A DNA stretch of 64,000 nucleotides from positions 53,414,180 to 53,478,179 of the forward strand of contig CM040741.1 of NCBI GenBank assembly GCA_022829145.1, read 5' to 3'. A program made the position numbers and the translations under genes. Positions within the stretch are counted from its first letter, which is position 1, and every line of letters begins with the position of its first letter. The notes below the pieces were generated by a model. It was not told where the DNA came from. It saw nothing but the letters and a program-made list of their open reading frames with translations, and made no database searches. Origin of the DNA: Albula goreensis (taxonomy: Eukaryota; Chordata; Actinopteri; Albuliformes; Albulidae). Shown piece by piece: positions 35,701-49,650 of this stretch.

Positions 35701-38700
35701 ATCATCTCCACATCAGTGCCAACAGGCGGTGTTAACAATCAACACTTCCCATTTTGTGACATTACAAACAAGCAGAAAAAAAGTGACCAGATGGACTGAA
35801 CAGTGATACTCCATATGACTGACTGGATACGATCTGTTCCTATTTACACTTACTTGCAGCAGTTGGGGTAGACAACATTGGAAAAAAACTCCATCCCCAC
35901 AATGGCAAAAGAGTAGTAGAAAATGATGAGAGTCAGTCCTACACTGTGGCAGAGATTTAACACATGGTCAGTCCTGAACACACTCATAAATGTGATCAAG
36001 TGATTACAGACACCAAAACAAAGCACTTCTGCTACCGACACAGTATCCAACGAGGGCTCACAGAAGCACAAAGGTAAATTAAAACCTAACCAGAGCTAAG
36101 AACAAAAAAACATGGACTGCTTCTCACAGAAGGACAGTGGTGAATGTTCACGGGCAAAGAGGAACACTAAATTGCTGAAAACACAGCATCTATGCTGACA
36201 GAAAAAAACATTTTTCAGGAAAAACTACCAAACCAGGACTCACAGACAGACAACACAGTCACTATTTGCTTATAGACACAAATTCTGACCAATGCTCACA
36301 GATATATTCAGTCCTGTTGGTACACAGCAGACAGACAATGCCCTGGGCGCTCTTACCTGGCCATTCGGGGGAGGAGCTCCACCATGGTGTCCAGGACATT
36401 CCGGTATGTTTGCTTGATCTTGAACAGCCTGTGAAAAACAGGAGGGTTTGACCACAGGCTTGCATACCAGTGAAATGGAACAAATGTGTCTGTAGTGATA
36501 TCCCACATCCCCCCCTTCTTCCTCCTCCCTCCAACAAAAGGTTATCATGCTTAAACTGGAGGGTTCAAATGGAGACTCACCGCAGAAGCTGCAGTGGCCG
36601 CAGAACCACAACAAAGTAGAAGGGCTCCATGTTAAAGGCCACAGCAACAAGGCCAAGCAAGGCAAAGACTGTGACCAGGAAGTCAAACCTGTATACACAC
36701 ATACACAGTTAAGTACAGAATTACTGGCACTCTTGTCAAAGTTGAGTGAATAGGCTGGACAAGACTGACAAAAACTAATAATGAGCTATATTGAATGCTC
36801 TAAAAATCTATATAGCTCCTCCAAATGTATTTGTTCAAAAACCTTCATTTTTAATGAGTATTTTTCTAATTTACAAAAAATGGGTGTCAAAATTATTGCT
36901 ATCGCTAAATTTAACTGCATCACAAATTGAGACAGTAGTTGGAGTGAGCAGCACCGAGGTGGTAGAATGGGCGAGACATTTGAAGGGCTGTTGTCCCCAT
37001 AAAGGCCCTTTCACCCCAAATTTACAGCCACCATCAGCTCTTTCATTATGTATTGTTTTGTAAAAAAATTATTTAATTTAATACTAGAAATGCTAGAAGG
37101 TCCATCCAATGACAATAACTTACACTACAATATAATTCCAAAAATATGCAATACTCATATTCCATTACTCACATAACAACACAAATAACATAAGCTTTTT
37201 GAAAATGAATTTAAATATTATGCCTTATTTTTACAATATATCGCAACTTCGATGTGGTTGTGTACTGTATTTAGTAGTTGTTTGAGTCCTGAGCAATTTT
37301 GTTTTCTTTCTTAAATTTTATTTGCAACTGCCCTGAAACAAAGAGCCAAACCAGTTCATTAATTTATACAGCAGAACAACAGATGAAGATGCACAGTGCT
37401 CTCATACATCCAGCAAATGTAAATGTGGTGGTGCTACTCACAGGTTCCACCCTGAGCTGAAGTACTCAATGGGGCCCAGACCTATAATTTTCAACAGGAT
37501 TTCCAACCCATAGACTGCAAAGACACGGACAATAAAAATCAACACCCACACCCCATAAACTTCAAACAGACAGAAATGATGAATCAACAGCTACACCCCA
37601 CAAGCTGCACACAGCAGGTACTACAAATCAGCATCTCCACCCAATATGCAAATGCAGTGACATCTACACACAGCAAAGAAAAAAACAGCTCAACATTTCA
37701 TAAACTGCACACAACAGACAGATGACACTACAAAAACACCTCTGTTCAGTTCCCAAATTCCTAAGTTGTAATCTTGAGTAATCTTTTGTCACTTTTGTCA
37801 TCTGCTTTTGAAGAATGGACTGCACTATACTCATTTCAAAACTGTGTGCGTACGTAATATGCATATTTCCTCTGAGGTGAAATTAAAACCATGTGACAAG
37901 ACCAGTGAAAGTGGTTGGGATTTGTTTTTAGTTTTATTTAGACTAAAATGTAAAAAATGTGCAAATTATCTCTTGTTGGTATTCAAATGAATTCCACATT
38001 TATATTCACTCCATAGAAATACTCATCAAATTTGCATCCAAAATCATTGGCCTCCCAGCATTTAGAATATTAAAATACATAACATTTCATGCAAAGCACA
38101 TGTCACTGCTGATGATGTGTGACATCTACAACTGTTTTGAAAAGTCATGTCCAGTAGGCAATATTATTGTTTGAGATGGATGAAAATTAACAAGCTTCCT
38201 TCCAAAGACTGCCAAAAAGTCTCAAAAAGCCAAATAACGTAATCTAGGTAAGTGCTGTTTTTTTGTAAATTGTTGCTTCACTTTGTATTTCTGTAAATCA
38301 TTTATAATGAGGTATAAAAATGTATATCCTTCAATGAAGACATTACAAATTCAAATGTGGGTACACACACTCAGAATTTTGTCTTGTGGCTAGGTTTACA
38401 AAACCAAAATAATATTTTTCCAGGATGACAATCTTCTCAACAGATACCTTATTAATGGTAGATCATACATCCACTATCATTACACCAGAAGCTTTCAGAG
38501 CCTTAAAAATACTAATATAAACATTTGTATGTGAAATAAATCAATACATATTGGAGTGATACTGAGGTAGCTTACTGCTAAGGAAGACAATGTAACTCCA
38601 GGGTACAAATGTGGACCAGGAAGAGATACCTGTACAGAGAGCATCCAAGGACAGACAAATAAATATGAGTCAAATCAGCTGGAATTTGTGCATAATTATG

Positions 38701-41700
38701 TTGCAACTGCTTCATATGGGCTATAAACTGCATTACAAAGATAAGAGTGACTCATACAACCATCCTGACGATTATCCTCAGGGACATACCATGGTAACCT
38801 GGTAATCACAGTTATTTGTGCGAGCTTTATTACAAATTGTGTTTATGGATGAGGCATTGATCTTGCATTGTAGTACTTTATGTGTCTAAAGACTCCCCAG
38901 GCACCTAAAGGAGTAGAGTGGTTCATGAGAACTCCTGTACATTCTATATGTTGAATGCAGAACATCCCAAATAATTACATACTACACTGAGTTATTAAAG
39001 CTGTAAATCATTACTTTGCATGAGCTCAAAGTTCAGGTTTGTCAGGAATTCATAAAAAAGGCAGACATCAACCTTACTGTTCAACAAATACGTTCCCACA
39101 AAAATCCACATGCCGTTGACTGCTACGACGGCACCTGAGGACACAGAAAGACCCTAAAGTTGAGTTCACACTGGAATCATGTGATATGGAAACATGTAAG
39201 TACACGCAAGCACACACTCTCAAAACTCTCAAAACTTTGAAGAAATCCAGTAAAGGATGGAAGGATACTTGTCTGATTTAAATATTGGGTCTCAGGAGGG
39301 TACTGCACAACAGACCATAGTGCATAGCTTTGTGCACAGAGAAAGGAGTTAAGTTGGTGGAATTGTGTAATTGTCAAGGAATACCTCTGGTCAATTGATT
39401 ACCTGTAGTCTGCCTGCATCAGTTATGCATGCATGTTTGCTTACACTTTCCCAGTGCAATGACTGCACAGCTAAGCTCAGAGTGGGCAAGAGCAGCAACT
39501 GCCAGAACACAGTGTGGAAACAGTTTTTCTGCCCTCCCTTAAAATAACAGAGGGATCCGCAACAACAAAGTGGGCACATAAATATGATATTTTGTCAAAA
39601 ACTACATTGTACTGGGCTGCTTAATAAATCATTTTTACATTGCCAACTGATGTATCTGTTACAAACCCTCAGAATGAAGGATTTATCATTTTGAATGATA
39701 AAAGTGAGACAACAGATGTAAAACAAATTGCTCATGAAGCGATTCACATGAATGAAAGATCTTACACATTCCGTACTGAAATGCTGTGGACTTCACAAGA
39801 TTTTGAATGCCTGCAAAAGAGAATTAAAGTACATTTAAATGAATGTACGAAGCTCAGCCTAATCTCTCAGAATTTCACCTGTACTGAGGTACCACTAAAA
39901 TAAAATTCATTAATCCCATATGCAAACCTTCCCTTCCACAGATGTCTTTCATGCCTTGTACCTCATTGAGTAAATAAACTTATTTTATTGTATTACATTA
40001 CATTTATATTGTATTACAATGTATTTTAACAAATAACTGTTTCTCTGGGAAATAATACTCCATGAGGTACAGTAAATAAGAAATATTTTATGCAGATCTG
40101 TGAGCCTTTGCGTTCACGTTTGTGCAGTGCATCCTGGGGCTGAAGCTGGGATTCCAAAGGGGGGATATTACAATGCTTTGGTTCACTCATTAGATCATTT
40201 GTGTTGCTTAAGGATGGGTAAATGTGTAATATGTTCACAAATGATTTTAAATAGATTTGGACATCTGCACAGTACATACATAGATATGTGCATTAGACTA
40301 TCAATAATTTAGAATATTAGTGTAATGAAAATTAAGAGTCATTAAAATAGGGATAATAATGGCATATGAAGAGCATAATGGTTTAATCTACCTTTGGTCA
40401 TAGCATTTGTCCAAAATATTAAAGCAAAAAACTTGTAGACATACTCAAAGGAGAATTTACAGAACAGCCACTGTTTAAGTGGCATATGTGTGGCCTGAAT
40501 ATTTTAGTTTAGTACTAGAATCACATGGCATTACTGGTAAAGAGATGGTCACCTTTGAAAAAAATGACAGTGGTGTGGGGAAGGCTGTCAGACCAGTGAC
40601 CTCTGCTCCGCCGTGCCTGTGGGACAGTGTTTTCACACACGCACACAAACACACAAACACACATTTGTGTGAGGATCCCTGGAGGACAATCCAACAGAGG
40701 GTGGCAGAGGGCAAGTTAAAAAAATATAAAAGCATCAAAAACAACAACAGCCTACCGTCCACTTCAGGCCGATGACTTCATAGACATGATAAAAATCCTC
40801 AAGGCTGCAACAAAAAAACCAAACCATTACCTCAGACTCGGGGCAGTGAGGACAACTGCACTCAGTGCAATCGGAAAACAGCATGATCTCTGCAGCTGTC
40901 ATGACACAGAGACACCAATGTTGCATTTAATGCAAATAACTCCTATATTTTCCTCCACTCCTCTATCCCTTTTCTTCTTTTATGCATATGCAGATCACAC
41001 CGTTATCTCATCAATAATAAGGCACTTCTGACACATATGATTCCAAAGATACTCTGCATGTCATAATTCTTTCTTACTGATTGCAATCCAGTTTTCCTGA
41101 TGGGATTCCACTGTGCTAAGGGTATCAATCAACGCAGGGTATGCCTTGATCTTGACTTTAAAATAAATCCAAGCATTACTTTTTCAATTAAAAATATTTT
41201 TTCCATCAGTTTTGAATTCAAACACTGTGCCTGAAGAAAAATGTACACTTGCAGTCGCAGTAAAGTTTCGCAGTTAAAATTAATTTTTTATAATGTATCA
41301 TGTGAAACACTTACATTAAGTACAGGAAGGACTAGCTGTAGTGTTATTAGCTCAAGGGTATCTCGTTGGCTAAACTGGCCTTTCAACCTACTCACACCAT
41401 GATTAATTATTCTTGAGCATTGTTTCTTGGTATGTGTAATGAAGAGAGTTCTGGAAATTGGCTTTGCTAGTTTAGACCATGCTGCTTACCCTCATATTTC
41501 TGTCGATGTGGTAGTCTTGTCATGGGTATTGTGGGAATGATTGCTTGATATACTATATCTATTTGATATATCACTAAAAATCAGTTCCAACCAGAAATAC
41601 CTTCAAGTGCAGGTTTAAGAGTTCAAGGCTAACACAATGAAGCTCAAGAACTTATTTCCATTCCATCCAACACCATGACCATAGGTCTATACCAGCTGTG

Positions 41701-44700
41701 ATTTACACAATCTCAGTATACTTCATCAGCACAGTTAACTGGAGCCTGCCACAACAACACAATAAAAACAACAGAATAAAGCTCTCTACAGAAGTGCAAT
41801 ATAGCATTCAGAAATAGCACAGTATAACAATCAGTGACAGTATTTCATTCATTGATCCAAACACCTACTGAGCTGTCTTTTTAGAAAGCACAGGAACCTG
41901 CTTGCAGCTTTTTCTTTTCTTTTAGGTTTGTTGGAAGTGTATTCCACATAAAGGCAACAGAGTACACAAAGATTGCTTTGCCCATACAAGACATCTACAG
42001 GATGATATTAGTTTAGCTCCCTCTTATGTCATATGCATTGACATTTCTAACAGGCTTAAAATAGCTACAAAGCTAGTTTGGTTTGTCACCATAAACAATC
42101 CTGTGCACAAAACACATTTTTATCTGAATACCTCTTTCCTGTACCCTAATCCAATTTACCCTCTCAAACTGAATGGAATATAAGTGATAGAGCCCACAAG
42201 CTTTGGCCAAATGCTTCAAAATAATTAATACCAACTTATTTTGGGAAGCTTTAATGTATTATGGACATTGTTTATGGCTGCACTGTACCTTAGTGTAGGG
42301 GTGCTAGAGTGGTTGAGGGCCTTGAAGGTGAGGAGGCGGTCACGGGCAGTCATCTTCGGTCGGTAAAACCGCATCAGTCCATCAAACTGCTTCAAAGACA
42401 CCTTGTTGGGCCTCTGAAACAGTTTTGCAGTCAAAAAGTCACACTTCTTATTTTAAGGGCAAACCTCTGTTTTGTAGAGTTTAAGTTACCAACTACCAAA
42501 GACTCTCATGAACTCGTAAGGCACTGTGCATCTTGCTAACATCATATAAATGAATAAATGCAAATACATGCTTTAACTCCAAACTATTTTAGTTCCTGAG
42601 GACTTAATGTGGCATCATATGAAAGTCATTTTTGAGCAGTCTAAATCCTGTGTTCTCTTTCCAATGCATGGGGGAAAGCTACATATTTTGAGAGAACCAT
42701 AAAAGAAATGTGGCTTTGTGCTTTTGAGAGAACAGAACAGGCCATACTGTGGACTTTCTATCTTCACTGTTTCTGTCTTCACTGACTGTCATGATCATTG
42801 AAATTCAACAGGACTTTCACAGGAGCAAACACATGCAGAGATACATGCCTGAGATCCACCAAATCACCAATCATTGCTGGCATTCTTTGGGCTAATTTTG
42901 GCTGGGGACAGCTCTGTGAATCTAAGCTGGTGGACCCGCCTCTCCTTACCTGCTTGCTGACCAGAAGCTGGAAGGCATAGCCAATGGCTGACCTCTTGTG
43001 CAGCAGCAATGATTTGAACTTCAGTTTCTCCACGCCATTGAAGGTGTCAAACACCACTGCAAGAAGCTAGGAGGGATGAACGTGCAGTAACAGATATTAT
43101 TTATAAGATGACTCCTGGTATCTGAGTGTGAGATAATTCCACTACGCAAAACATGCCCACCAGGTTCATGATGAAGTAGAGTTCGATGGACAGGTACACA
43201 ATGAAAAACACACATGACCATCTGCTCCGGGAGTACGCCGGCATCATCACGTCAGGAAAGCTTATATGAAGTCCGAGAAGCCAGATATCAACCATCAGTG
43301 AATATCAAAACAGCATGTTCACACACAGCAGTCCAGACAAGCATAAGAATATGAAACCATGCTTTTTATTCCATTACTCAAACACACTGCATGTACTGAC
43401 CGCTCTTCCATCAATAACACATGTTCACTTGAAAAGCTCAACACTGAACATTGTAGAAGCAGAGGAGGATGATTCTTACTTGGCTGTGGTCAACAGTACA
43501 AACAGACTGACGATACTGTTTTCCAGAGTGCTGAAGTACTGCAATCAGAACAGGAGCCATTTAATGAAACATCACAGAGTCCCAAAAAATCATTAACATC
43601 TTATTGAACTTGTCTCACTCACCGGGTCTGCCTCATTTTGAGAGAACAAATAAAAACCTGTTAAGGAAAATATCTTGGTGTTTGAAGGATATATTGTAGT
43701 GTATATCATTATAGATAAACAAAGTTGATAAAGTCCATAACATATTTTTTTCTGTTTTTATAGCGACTACATTTGCTCTATAGTTATAGATAAATAAATT
43801 CTACCATAATGAACGCTATAATTCTACAGCATTTTTGTATATCCCTTTCTAAAATGGATATAGGATTAGATAACAAACAACTTGCATGATGTAAGAGATC
43901 TGAGGGTTTCAATATCTACTCCTGTGTACAGAGATGAAAAGTAGCACACACGATGAGAGAGTGCTCAATGTGGTGAAGCTCACCCAGGACTGAGAAAATG
44001 ATCATGAAGAAGAAGAGGAGGAGGAGTATATCGATGAAGGGGGGAAGAGACTGGAAGATCTGCCGCAGGTTCCTGAGAGTGGAGGAAAGGAGAGCCTATG
44101 GGCACCACCTTTGAGTAGTCTGTGTGTAGAAGTGCATGCTAAGCATGTGCATTTAAAGCCTATAAGACACTTTATACTGAGAAAATTGAGCAATGGTTGA
44201 TGTCATACTGTAGTGGTAGGAGAGGGCCGAGTTAGACACATGGTTGGCTTACCTGCGTACAGCTCCACAGTATCTGCTGTCCACCAGGAAAATGGGTCGA
44301 AGTGCCCTTGTCACCCGCATGTGAGACGTCTGTCGGATCAGAACCACAATGGCCTCCACAAACTGGAGCAGTAGGACAGTGGTCTGGCCAAGAGATGGGG
44401 AGAGAGATAAGTGCCAGATGGGATTAAGGTTGCTCATTATGTACTTCAGTTTAATTCAATTCAAATCGCACCTGACTCTGAACTAACTTACAAGTTTAGA
44501 TTTAATAAATTAATAGTAAACAAAGGAAATAATATTAGTGGAACCCAGCACTCCAACAACCTCCACATCACAACACATACTACACCTGTTGAGCAAATGT
44601 ACATCTTCAGTATTCCGCTGTTGAAAAACATCGTACAGTGCACATTCCACCTCAGTAAGGCTTGAAGAAAAATTTGCCTCAATTTCAATTTTTTCTCTGG

Positions 44701-47700
44701 GTGATGATACACATTACCTTGACCATAATCCTTTTGTGACAGATAAAGGCCTGATAGCCCAGCCAGCGCAGCTTAATGGACAGCTCAAAGGCCACCATCA
44801 ACAGCGCCAACAGCTCAAGTGTGGCATGGACCTGTGGGTGAAGACCAGTAGTCATACACATTGCAACATGCAGCATGGCCTCCCTACATACAACCGCTGG
44901 TGACCTTATAATGAAGGCCTGCAATCCAATAGTCCAAACAGACACAATGTACATTGGCCTTTCACTCATTAACATGGTGCAAAAAATGTAGCTGTTGATG
45001 CATATACAATCATATGCATCTACATGAGTGGCAAAAGACAGCAAACCAGATGGTTGTAATCACTGTTATTAGAATATGATGGAAAATTCTGTGGAGGCCA
45101 GGAAACTTGCTGCTGAGAGTTCAGCTTTTGCAATTTACCCTCCCAGAGTACCTCAGCTGGATCATAATTTCCAAAGAAAACATTTTGGCTCATGCAAAAT
45201 TATTTGTTGTTGTTTTGTTTTATAATTTTGAAGGAATGCACCATATCTAAAGTTAGTTTGATTACCACTATTGACAATATGAATAAATGAACACAAATAA
45301 TTTTAAATACATGCATTTCATTTTAAACATGACTCAAAATGTGTCACCATAACAACAACTTTTGTGCCATGCCAGTTTTCCATCAATATTCCTATTTTGC
45401 CATCTATCATCATCCATTTGAATGCAACATATATTGGTATACTCTGTTTTAATTGTCCGAGTTTGTGTTGCAATGATCAAAATAGATCTTATTGCCTTGA
45501 ATAGTGGATGCTGTGTTTATTTGAAAACTATGTGGTGTTGAGTAGAATCTGAAAGTTACATGACTTGTGCTGTTCATTGTGCCATACGTTTTGGCAGACA
45601 CCTTGGAGTTACTTTAACTCTGAGCATTGGTACAAGGAGGGGCCTACAAACCCTTGGAACCCCATGCCAGCAAACACACAGCAGGGATGCATTATGTGAT
45701 TTGGCACAAACAGCTATGTCACAAGCTGTACATAATGAAATTTAGCCATGTTGCAACAGTTAAACAAAATATGTCATTGTATGCTTTTGATATTTTTGTA
45801 GAGTGGGTGGATGGCTAAAACTGGCAAAGGTATTTGGCAGTATTTCAGTGGGCTACAGCTTGCATGCAATCATTGCACAGTGAAATATGTATCTATTACT
45901 TTTTTCCTCAATGTTTGGCCAGTTGAGTGATCACTAAAATTAATTTTAAAGAATATGATTTCACAGGAAAATACATGTGCTTGCATTCATCAGAATTAAT
46001 CCAAAGTAATATATGCAAGTACAATTCAAAGTTAAAAACAAAGTAAGTGACCCCCTGGGTTCATTCAAACCTATGTCACCAAAGTAATGTAGCAGAAAAT
46101 GAGCGACACGGGGAGCAGACTGTAACGCACATAGACATCGAGCTGAAGAGAGGGCACGGCAGGGGCCTCCACTAGCGACAGCATCATCAGCAGCAGCCCT
46201 GACAGCAGCTCCATCACGTAAAATAGATGGTTGTGGGCAGAGAGGTAGGCCGTCAGAGCTTTGGGGTCCCGCGGGTGTGTGAGGAACTTGTCATTATTCT
46301 CGCCTTCCTGCAGATTACATTATACTTTATTATTTTAGCTGACACCACTCATCATGGAAATTTCTTTCTATACACAGAGCATAGAGCACAAAAAAGTAAA
46401 TGCTAACAATGAAAAGGTCTAATTTTTTAAAATAACTTGCTCACAGCTAAAATGACCTGATCTCATATTAATGTAAATATTTACCAATAGGTTTGTACTA
46501 TGAAAGACATTTTAAAGTCAATATTTTACTATGTTAAATTCTATCGTGAGATCTAAAAGATTTTGAAAGTGGCCAAATAGCAGGCACCTGAAGTGCAAGT
46601 ACGTCAGTCAGAGAAATGAATGGATAATATTATGCAAGATATAATTCAGAAGGGGTAATTATACATGTGATAAGGATTATATATTTCAGTAACTGCATTA
46701 TTTCTGGAACCATTGGTGTTAAGACAACTTTAACAACTTTTGAAAAGATCTGACATTTTGTAGATAAAAAAGGAATAAAATAAATATAGGGAATTGGAAA
46801 CAGGTAAAAAATGACAGCACCTTCAAATGATATAATAAACACAATTACGACATGTCAGTTATTATCAAATTCACACACATACCCGCAGTACTGTAGGATA
46901 TAGATGGGTGAGGGCTCATGTGGCAATACTTATTATTTCAGTGATCTGCTTTTTTTCTGTGGAAGGCATTGCCTGTTGGTTGGTTCAAACTGAAAGTTAT
47001 TACTTCACAGCTGATTGTTGTTTCATGAAAATATGGGGTAAATGAATCATCACTGTGCAACTTGTGGCAGGCCCCGTTCCTATGATCTTTTACAACTGAG
47101 GTTAGATGTTGAAGGTGAATTACCTGAAGGTATATGGCAGCCTCCTGATAGTTTGTCTCCCAGCTTTGACGCAGTGAGCCAACCTGAGACAGGTAGTCCC
47201 GCAGTCCAGGGGTAGGGATAACAACATTGTTCACAACATCATAGCCAGTGCCACCTACATCAGAAAGGATATTTAAGGCAGGGACCCATGTAAGCCACCA
47301 ATATCAGAAACCTGTTACAGTAATAATGATTCAGCCCTTGGGCTGTATTACCATAACAGAGAATTTATGGCCCACATCACCAAAACACTGACCCTGTGGC
47401 CAAGCTTACCATTACAAGTACAGAACATTGTGACCCAGGTGAACATGACATTGATCTTGCAAAAGGATCACTGTGTATGTTGAACACCAATGAAGTGAAG
47501 GTGTTTATACTACAGATTATACAAAGAAGCTGCAAAACACTTTAGAAAGTTTGTGAGACTCTGAGGGAAAAAACATTAACAAACATTTATTCCATTTTAT
47601 TGTGGAAAAAAAGACTAAGCTATGAGAAAATGTGTATTGCAGCCAGTCCTGAAATAAACATGCAAATATACCACAGCTTTTTGAAATTGAGACTGTTGTC

Positions 47701-49113
47701 CTGCTGTATACTCAAACATTCTCAGCAGTCATCTATGATGATCTATATGCTAGAAGAGACATATGTGCAATATTGACACAAACCTTTTAAATACCCACTC
47801 ATAATTTATCACCAAACAGAAAGTGGCCAGGACAATAAAATAATGCTAAATTAACAATTTTCTGTCAAACTCCACTATATTGGTTAACCATAGCAGTACA
47901 TCATTTTTTTGGATTAATCGGTGTACATGGTATACTTCTTAAAAAAATCATGGTCATGTTGATTTTACTATTGCATTGAAATGAATGCATAACATTTTTG
48001 TTAAGGACATAAATTCTGGCAGATGAGGTTAAGGTTACTTAGAGAGGGTTTATTTTCTGCTGATTATTTTTTTTTCTGATTATCTGAATTTGCTTCCCAG
48101 ATCTACAGAAGAGCTGCTCCTCTGTATTGAACATAATAAGATAACTCTCCGTATGGTGCGCCCCAGTATAGATAGATGCTCTTACAGTAAGATGCACTTA
48201 AAAATGAGTGTGAAGCGGTAGACTGGCTGAGGGCAAATTCAGATACCATCATAGCCACAATTGCAACATGTGAGTAGGGAAGCTACTGGAAATAAGCTTG
48301 AGAAGTTGGTCGAAGATCAGCTCCCTCTATTGCTATATCTGTCCAGTTTGTCATACATTATTAAATATCATATTCACTTCCCCCCTGGGTGCTGTGTAAA
48401 TGTTCAGCATCTGATTGACATTCATGATCAAAGGTTTTTTTTTCTTAACTTAAAATCAGCTCAACTTGAGATGAATGAAACATACAAATCTTTGTCTAAA
48501 AAGATGCAAAAACGATTGTCGAAAGGGTAGTAAATATTAACAACTTACTGATCTATGGCATGTTCAAAATATCAGAAATTTTATTTCAGAAAACCTGCAC
48601 CAATTCCAAGTGCACAGTCAGTCAAGAAACTGATAATGGAATGTGGATTAGCATTAACAGCTGTCAATTTATGAATGATAGTGTTTTACACAAAAACCTG
48701 TATTCCAGTAGCAATGTCTTCTTTGCATATTATGTAACATGAGGTAGAAGTATATTCCATTGCATCTAGAATTGAAGTTAAGTATCTGGAATTTAGCTGA
48801 AGTTCATCTTCACCTGGGATTTGATCATGTAATAGTTGTGTATGTGGTTTTAAGTCAAGTCCTGTTCCTTAACCATTGTGCCAGAATTCCTATCCATATC
48901 CTTGAGTGAGAAAAGAGAAAGAGACCTGATTATCACACTCAGAGTGTGTAATGTGCTTTATCACGAATATGCCATTACCAGTGGCACCAGACTGCAGGCG
49001 GTAGGAAGAGATGTGTTGCACTGTGACTAACATACTGTACCAGTGGCATCAAACTGCAGGCAGTAGGAGGAGATATGCGCAGGGGTCTCTGGTGATAGGT
49101 CTGAGCTGCTCAT
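32792..49113 (-). CDS. tpcn1: two-pore channel 1 (TPC1), 26 coding exons, about 785 aa
   Basis: Endolysosomal cation channel; TPC1 is voltage-gated, Na+-selective and responsive to PI(3,5)P2 and NAADP. Exons: 49041-49113, 47124-47254, 46131-46307, 44718-44831, 44253-44383, 43984-44072, 43623-43657, 43490-43548, 43161-43260, 42950-43066, 42289-42413, 40756-40804, 40392-40494 (acceptor uncertain), 39078-39134, 38576-38629, 37442-37514, 36581-36688, 36357-36428, 35854-35943, 35495-35610, 35232-35278, 34827-34895, 34407-34503, 34111-34250, 33548-33628, 32792-32842; 2,358 nt in frame. Two six-helix repeats are visible: repeat I with [17 protein letters not shown] and filter TAN (268-270), then the EF-hand-like linker, repeat II with voltage-sensor [17 protein letters not shown] (525-541) and filter INN (633-635). 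Sequons N587 and N603 lie in the last luminal loop. The C-terminus ends soon after EEWYEEH, about 40 residues earlier than human TPC1 (816 aa). The start [11 protein letters not shown] is inferred from splice frame. Confidence 0.95.
34329..34376. repeat. CA microsatellite in a TPCN1 intron
   Basis: Interrupted (CA)n tract between exons 23 and 24, over about 48 bp. Confidence 0.85.
34698..34710 (+). promoter_or_regulatory. CTCF-like core motif in a TPCN1 intron
   Basis: CCACTAGGGGGCA matches the CTCF core CCASYAGRKGGC on the plus strand. It is the best of four such cores in the window. Confidence 0.35.
48977..49077 (-). repeat. 62-bp-offset tandem duplication covering the end of TPCN1 coding exon 1
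   Basis: Two copies of about 38 bp lie 62 bp apart: one spans the 3' end and donor of the first coding exon (49,039-49,077), the other lies in the intron (48,977-49,015). Both keep CTGCAG, GCCACTG and a GTA donor-like start, and both read HISSY(C/R)LQ in the same relative frame. Confidence 0.8.
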
Positions 49114-49179
49114 GACGCCACCGGCGGCTCTTCCTGAAGGCGGTCTGTCACAGTCTGGCCCTGGTACTTTCAGGATAGG
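49114..49179 (-). other. tpcn1: 5' UTR part of TPCN1 exon 2
   Basis: A TTTTTTTAG acceptor at 49,180-49,188 precedes a segment leading to the ATG at 49,111-49,113 (read from 49,113 down). The frame is open back to the acceptor, so translation starting further upstream is not excluded; the ATG is the first in this exon. Confidence 0.5.
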
Positions 49180-49480
49180 CTAAAAAAATCACAGCTACGA
49201 AAATCAATTTTCAAAATCAATCCTCCAAATCATTTAACTTTGTGTTTTCATTCACATGAGACTTTAAATTAACCAAAGTAAATGCAACAAATGCACATAG
49301 TATAAATGTCACTGTAACTGAGAGACAGCCAAATCCGACAGACACCCAGCAGCACAGATAATTTCAGAAAAGCTCATGGTTATCTATCCACCTCCGGGTC
49401 CAGTGTTTTTTTTAATTCCTCATAGAGTTGAGAAATGTACTCCAGGCAAGCCCTTATCCTAGTGCTGTGAATTTGCTCAC

Positions 49481-49650
49481 CAGCCGATCACAAATCCCTC
49501 CAAGGTTGCAACCACTTCTAAACGCTGTCGCCAACAATTTCCTCTTCTGCTGAGAGAGGTTTGCCCCCACAATGTGAATTTTATTTGTCCTTCACGCACT
49601 GGTGGCGTTAAACTGAGAGAAAGGGGTCATTTGTGTGGGGAGAAGCCTAG
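49481..49650 (-). other. tpcn1: probable non-coding first exon and promoter area of TPCN1
   Basis: On the minus strand GATCGGCTG is followed by GTGAGC, a good donor, 300 bp upstream of the first coding exon. The segment upstream is CpG-containing (GCGACAGCG) and lacks a long open frame, as expected of a 5' UTR exon. Its 5' limit is a guess. Confidence 0.4.

Noticed and set aside
39640..39903. 87-codon plus-strand open frame inside a TPCN1 intron
   Set aside because: No family resemblance, antisense to an intron, no promoter or splice signals.
40475..40762. 95-codon minus-strand open frame overlapping TPCN1 exons 12-13
   Set aside because: It is in a different frame from the exons and crosses a (CA)-rich tract; explained by the intron and its repeat.
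41840..42180. possible retroelement tail in a TPCN1 intron
   Set aside because: The texture looks repeat-like, but I could not identify ends, coding remnants or a family.
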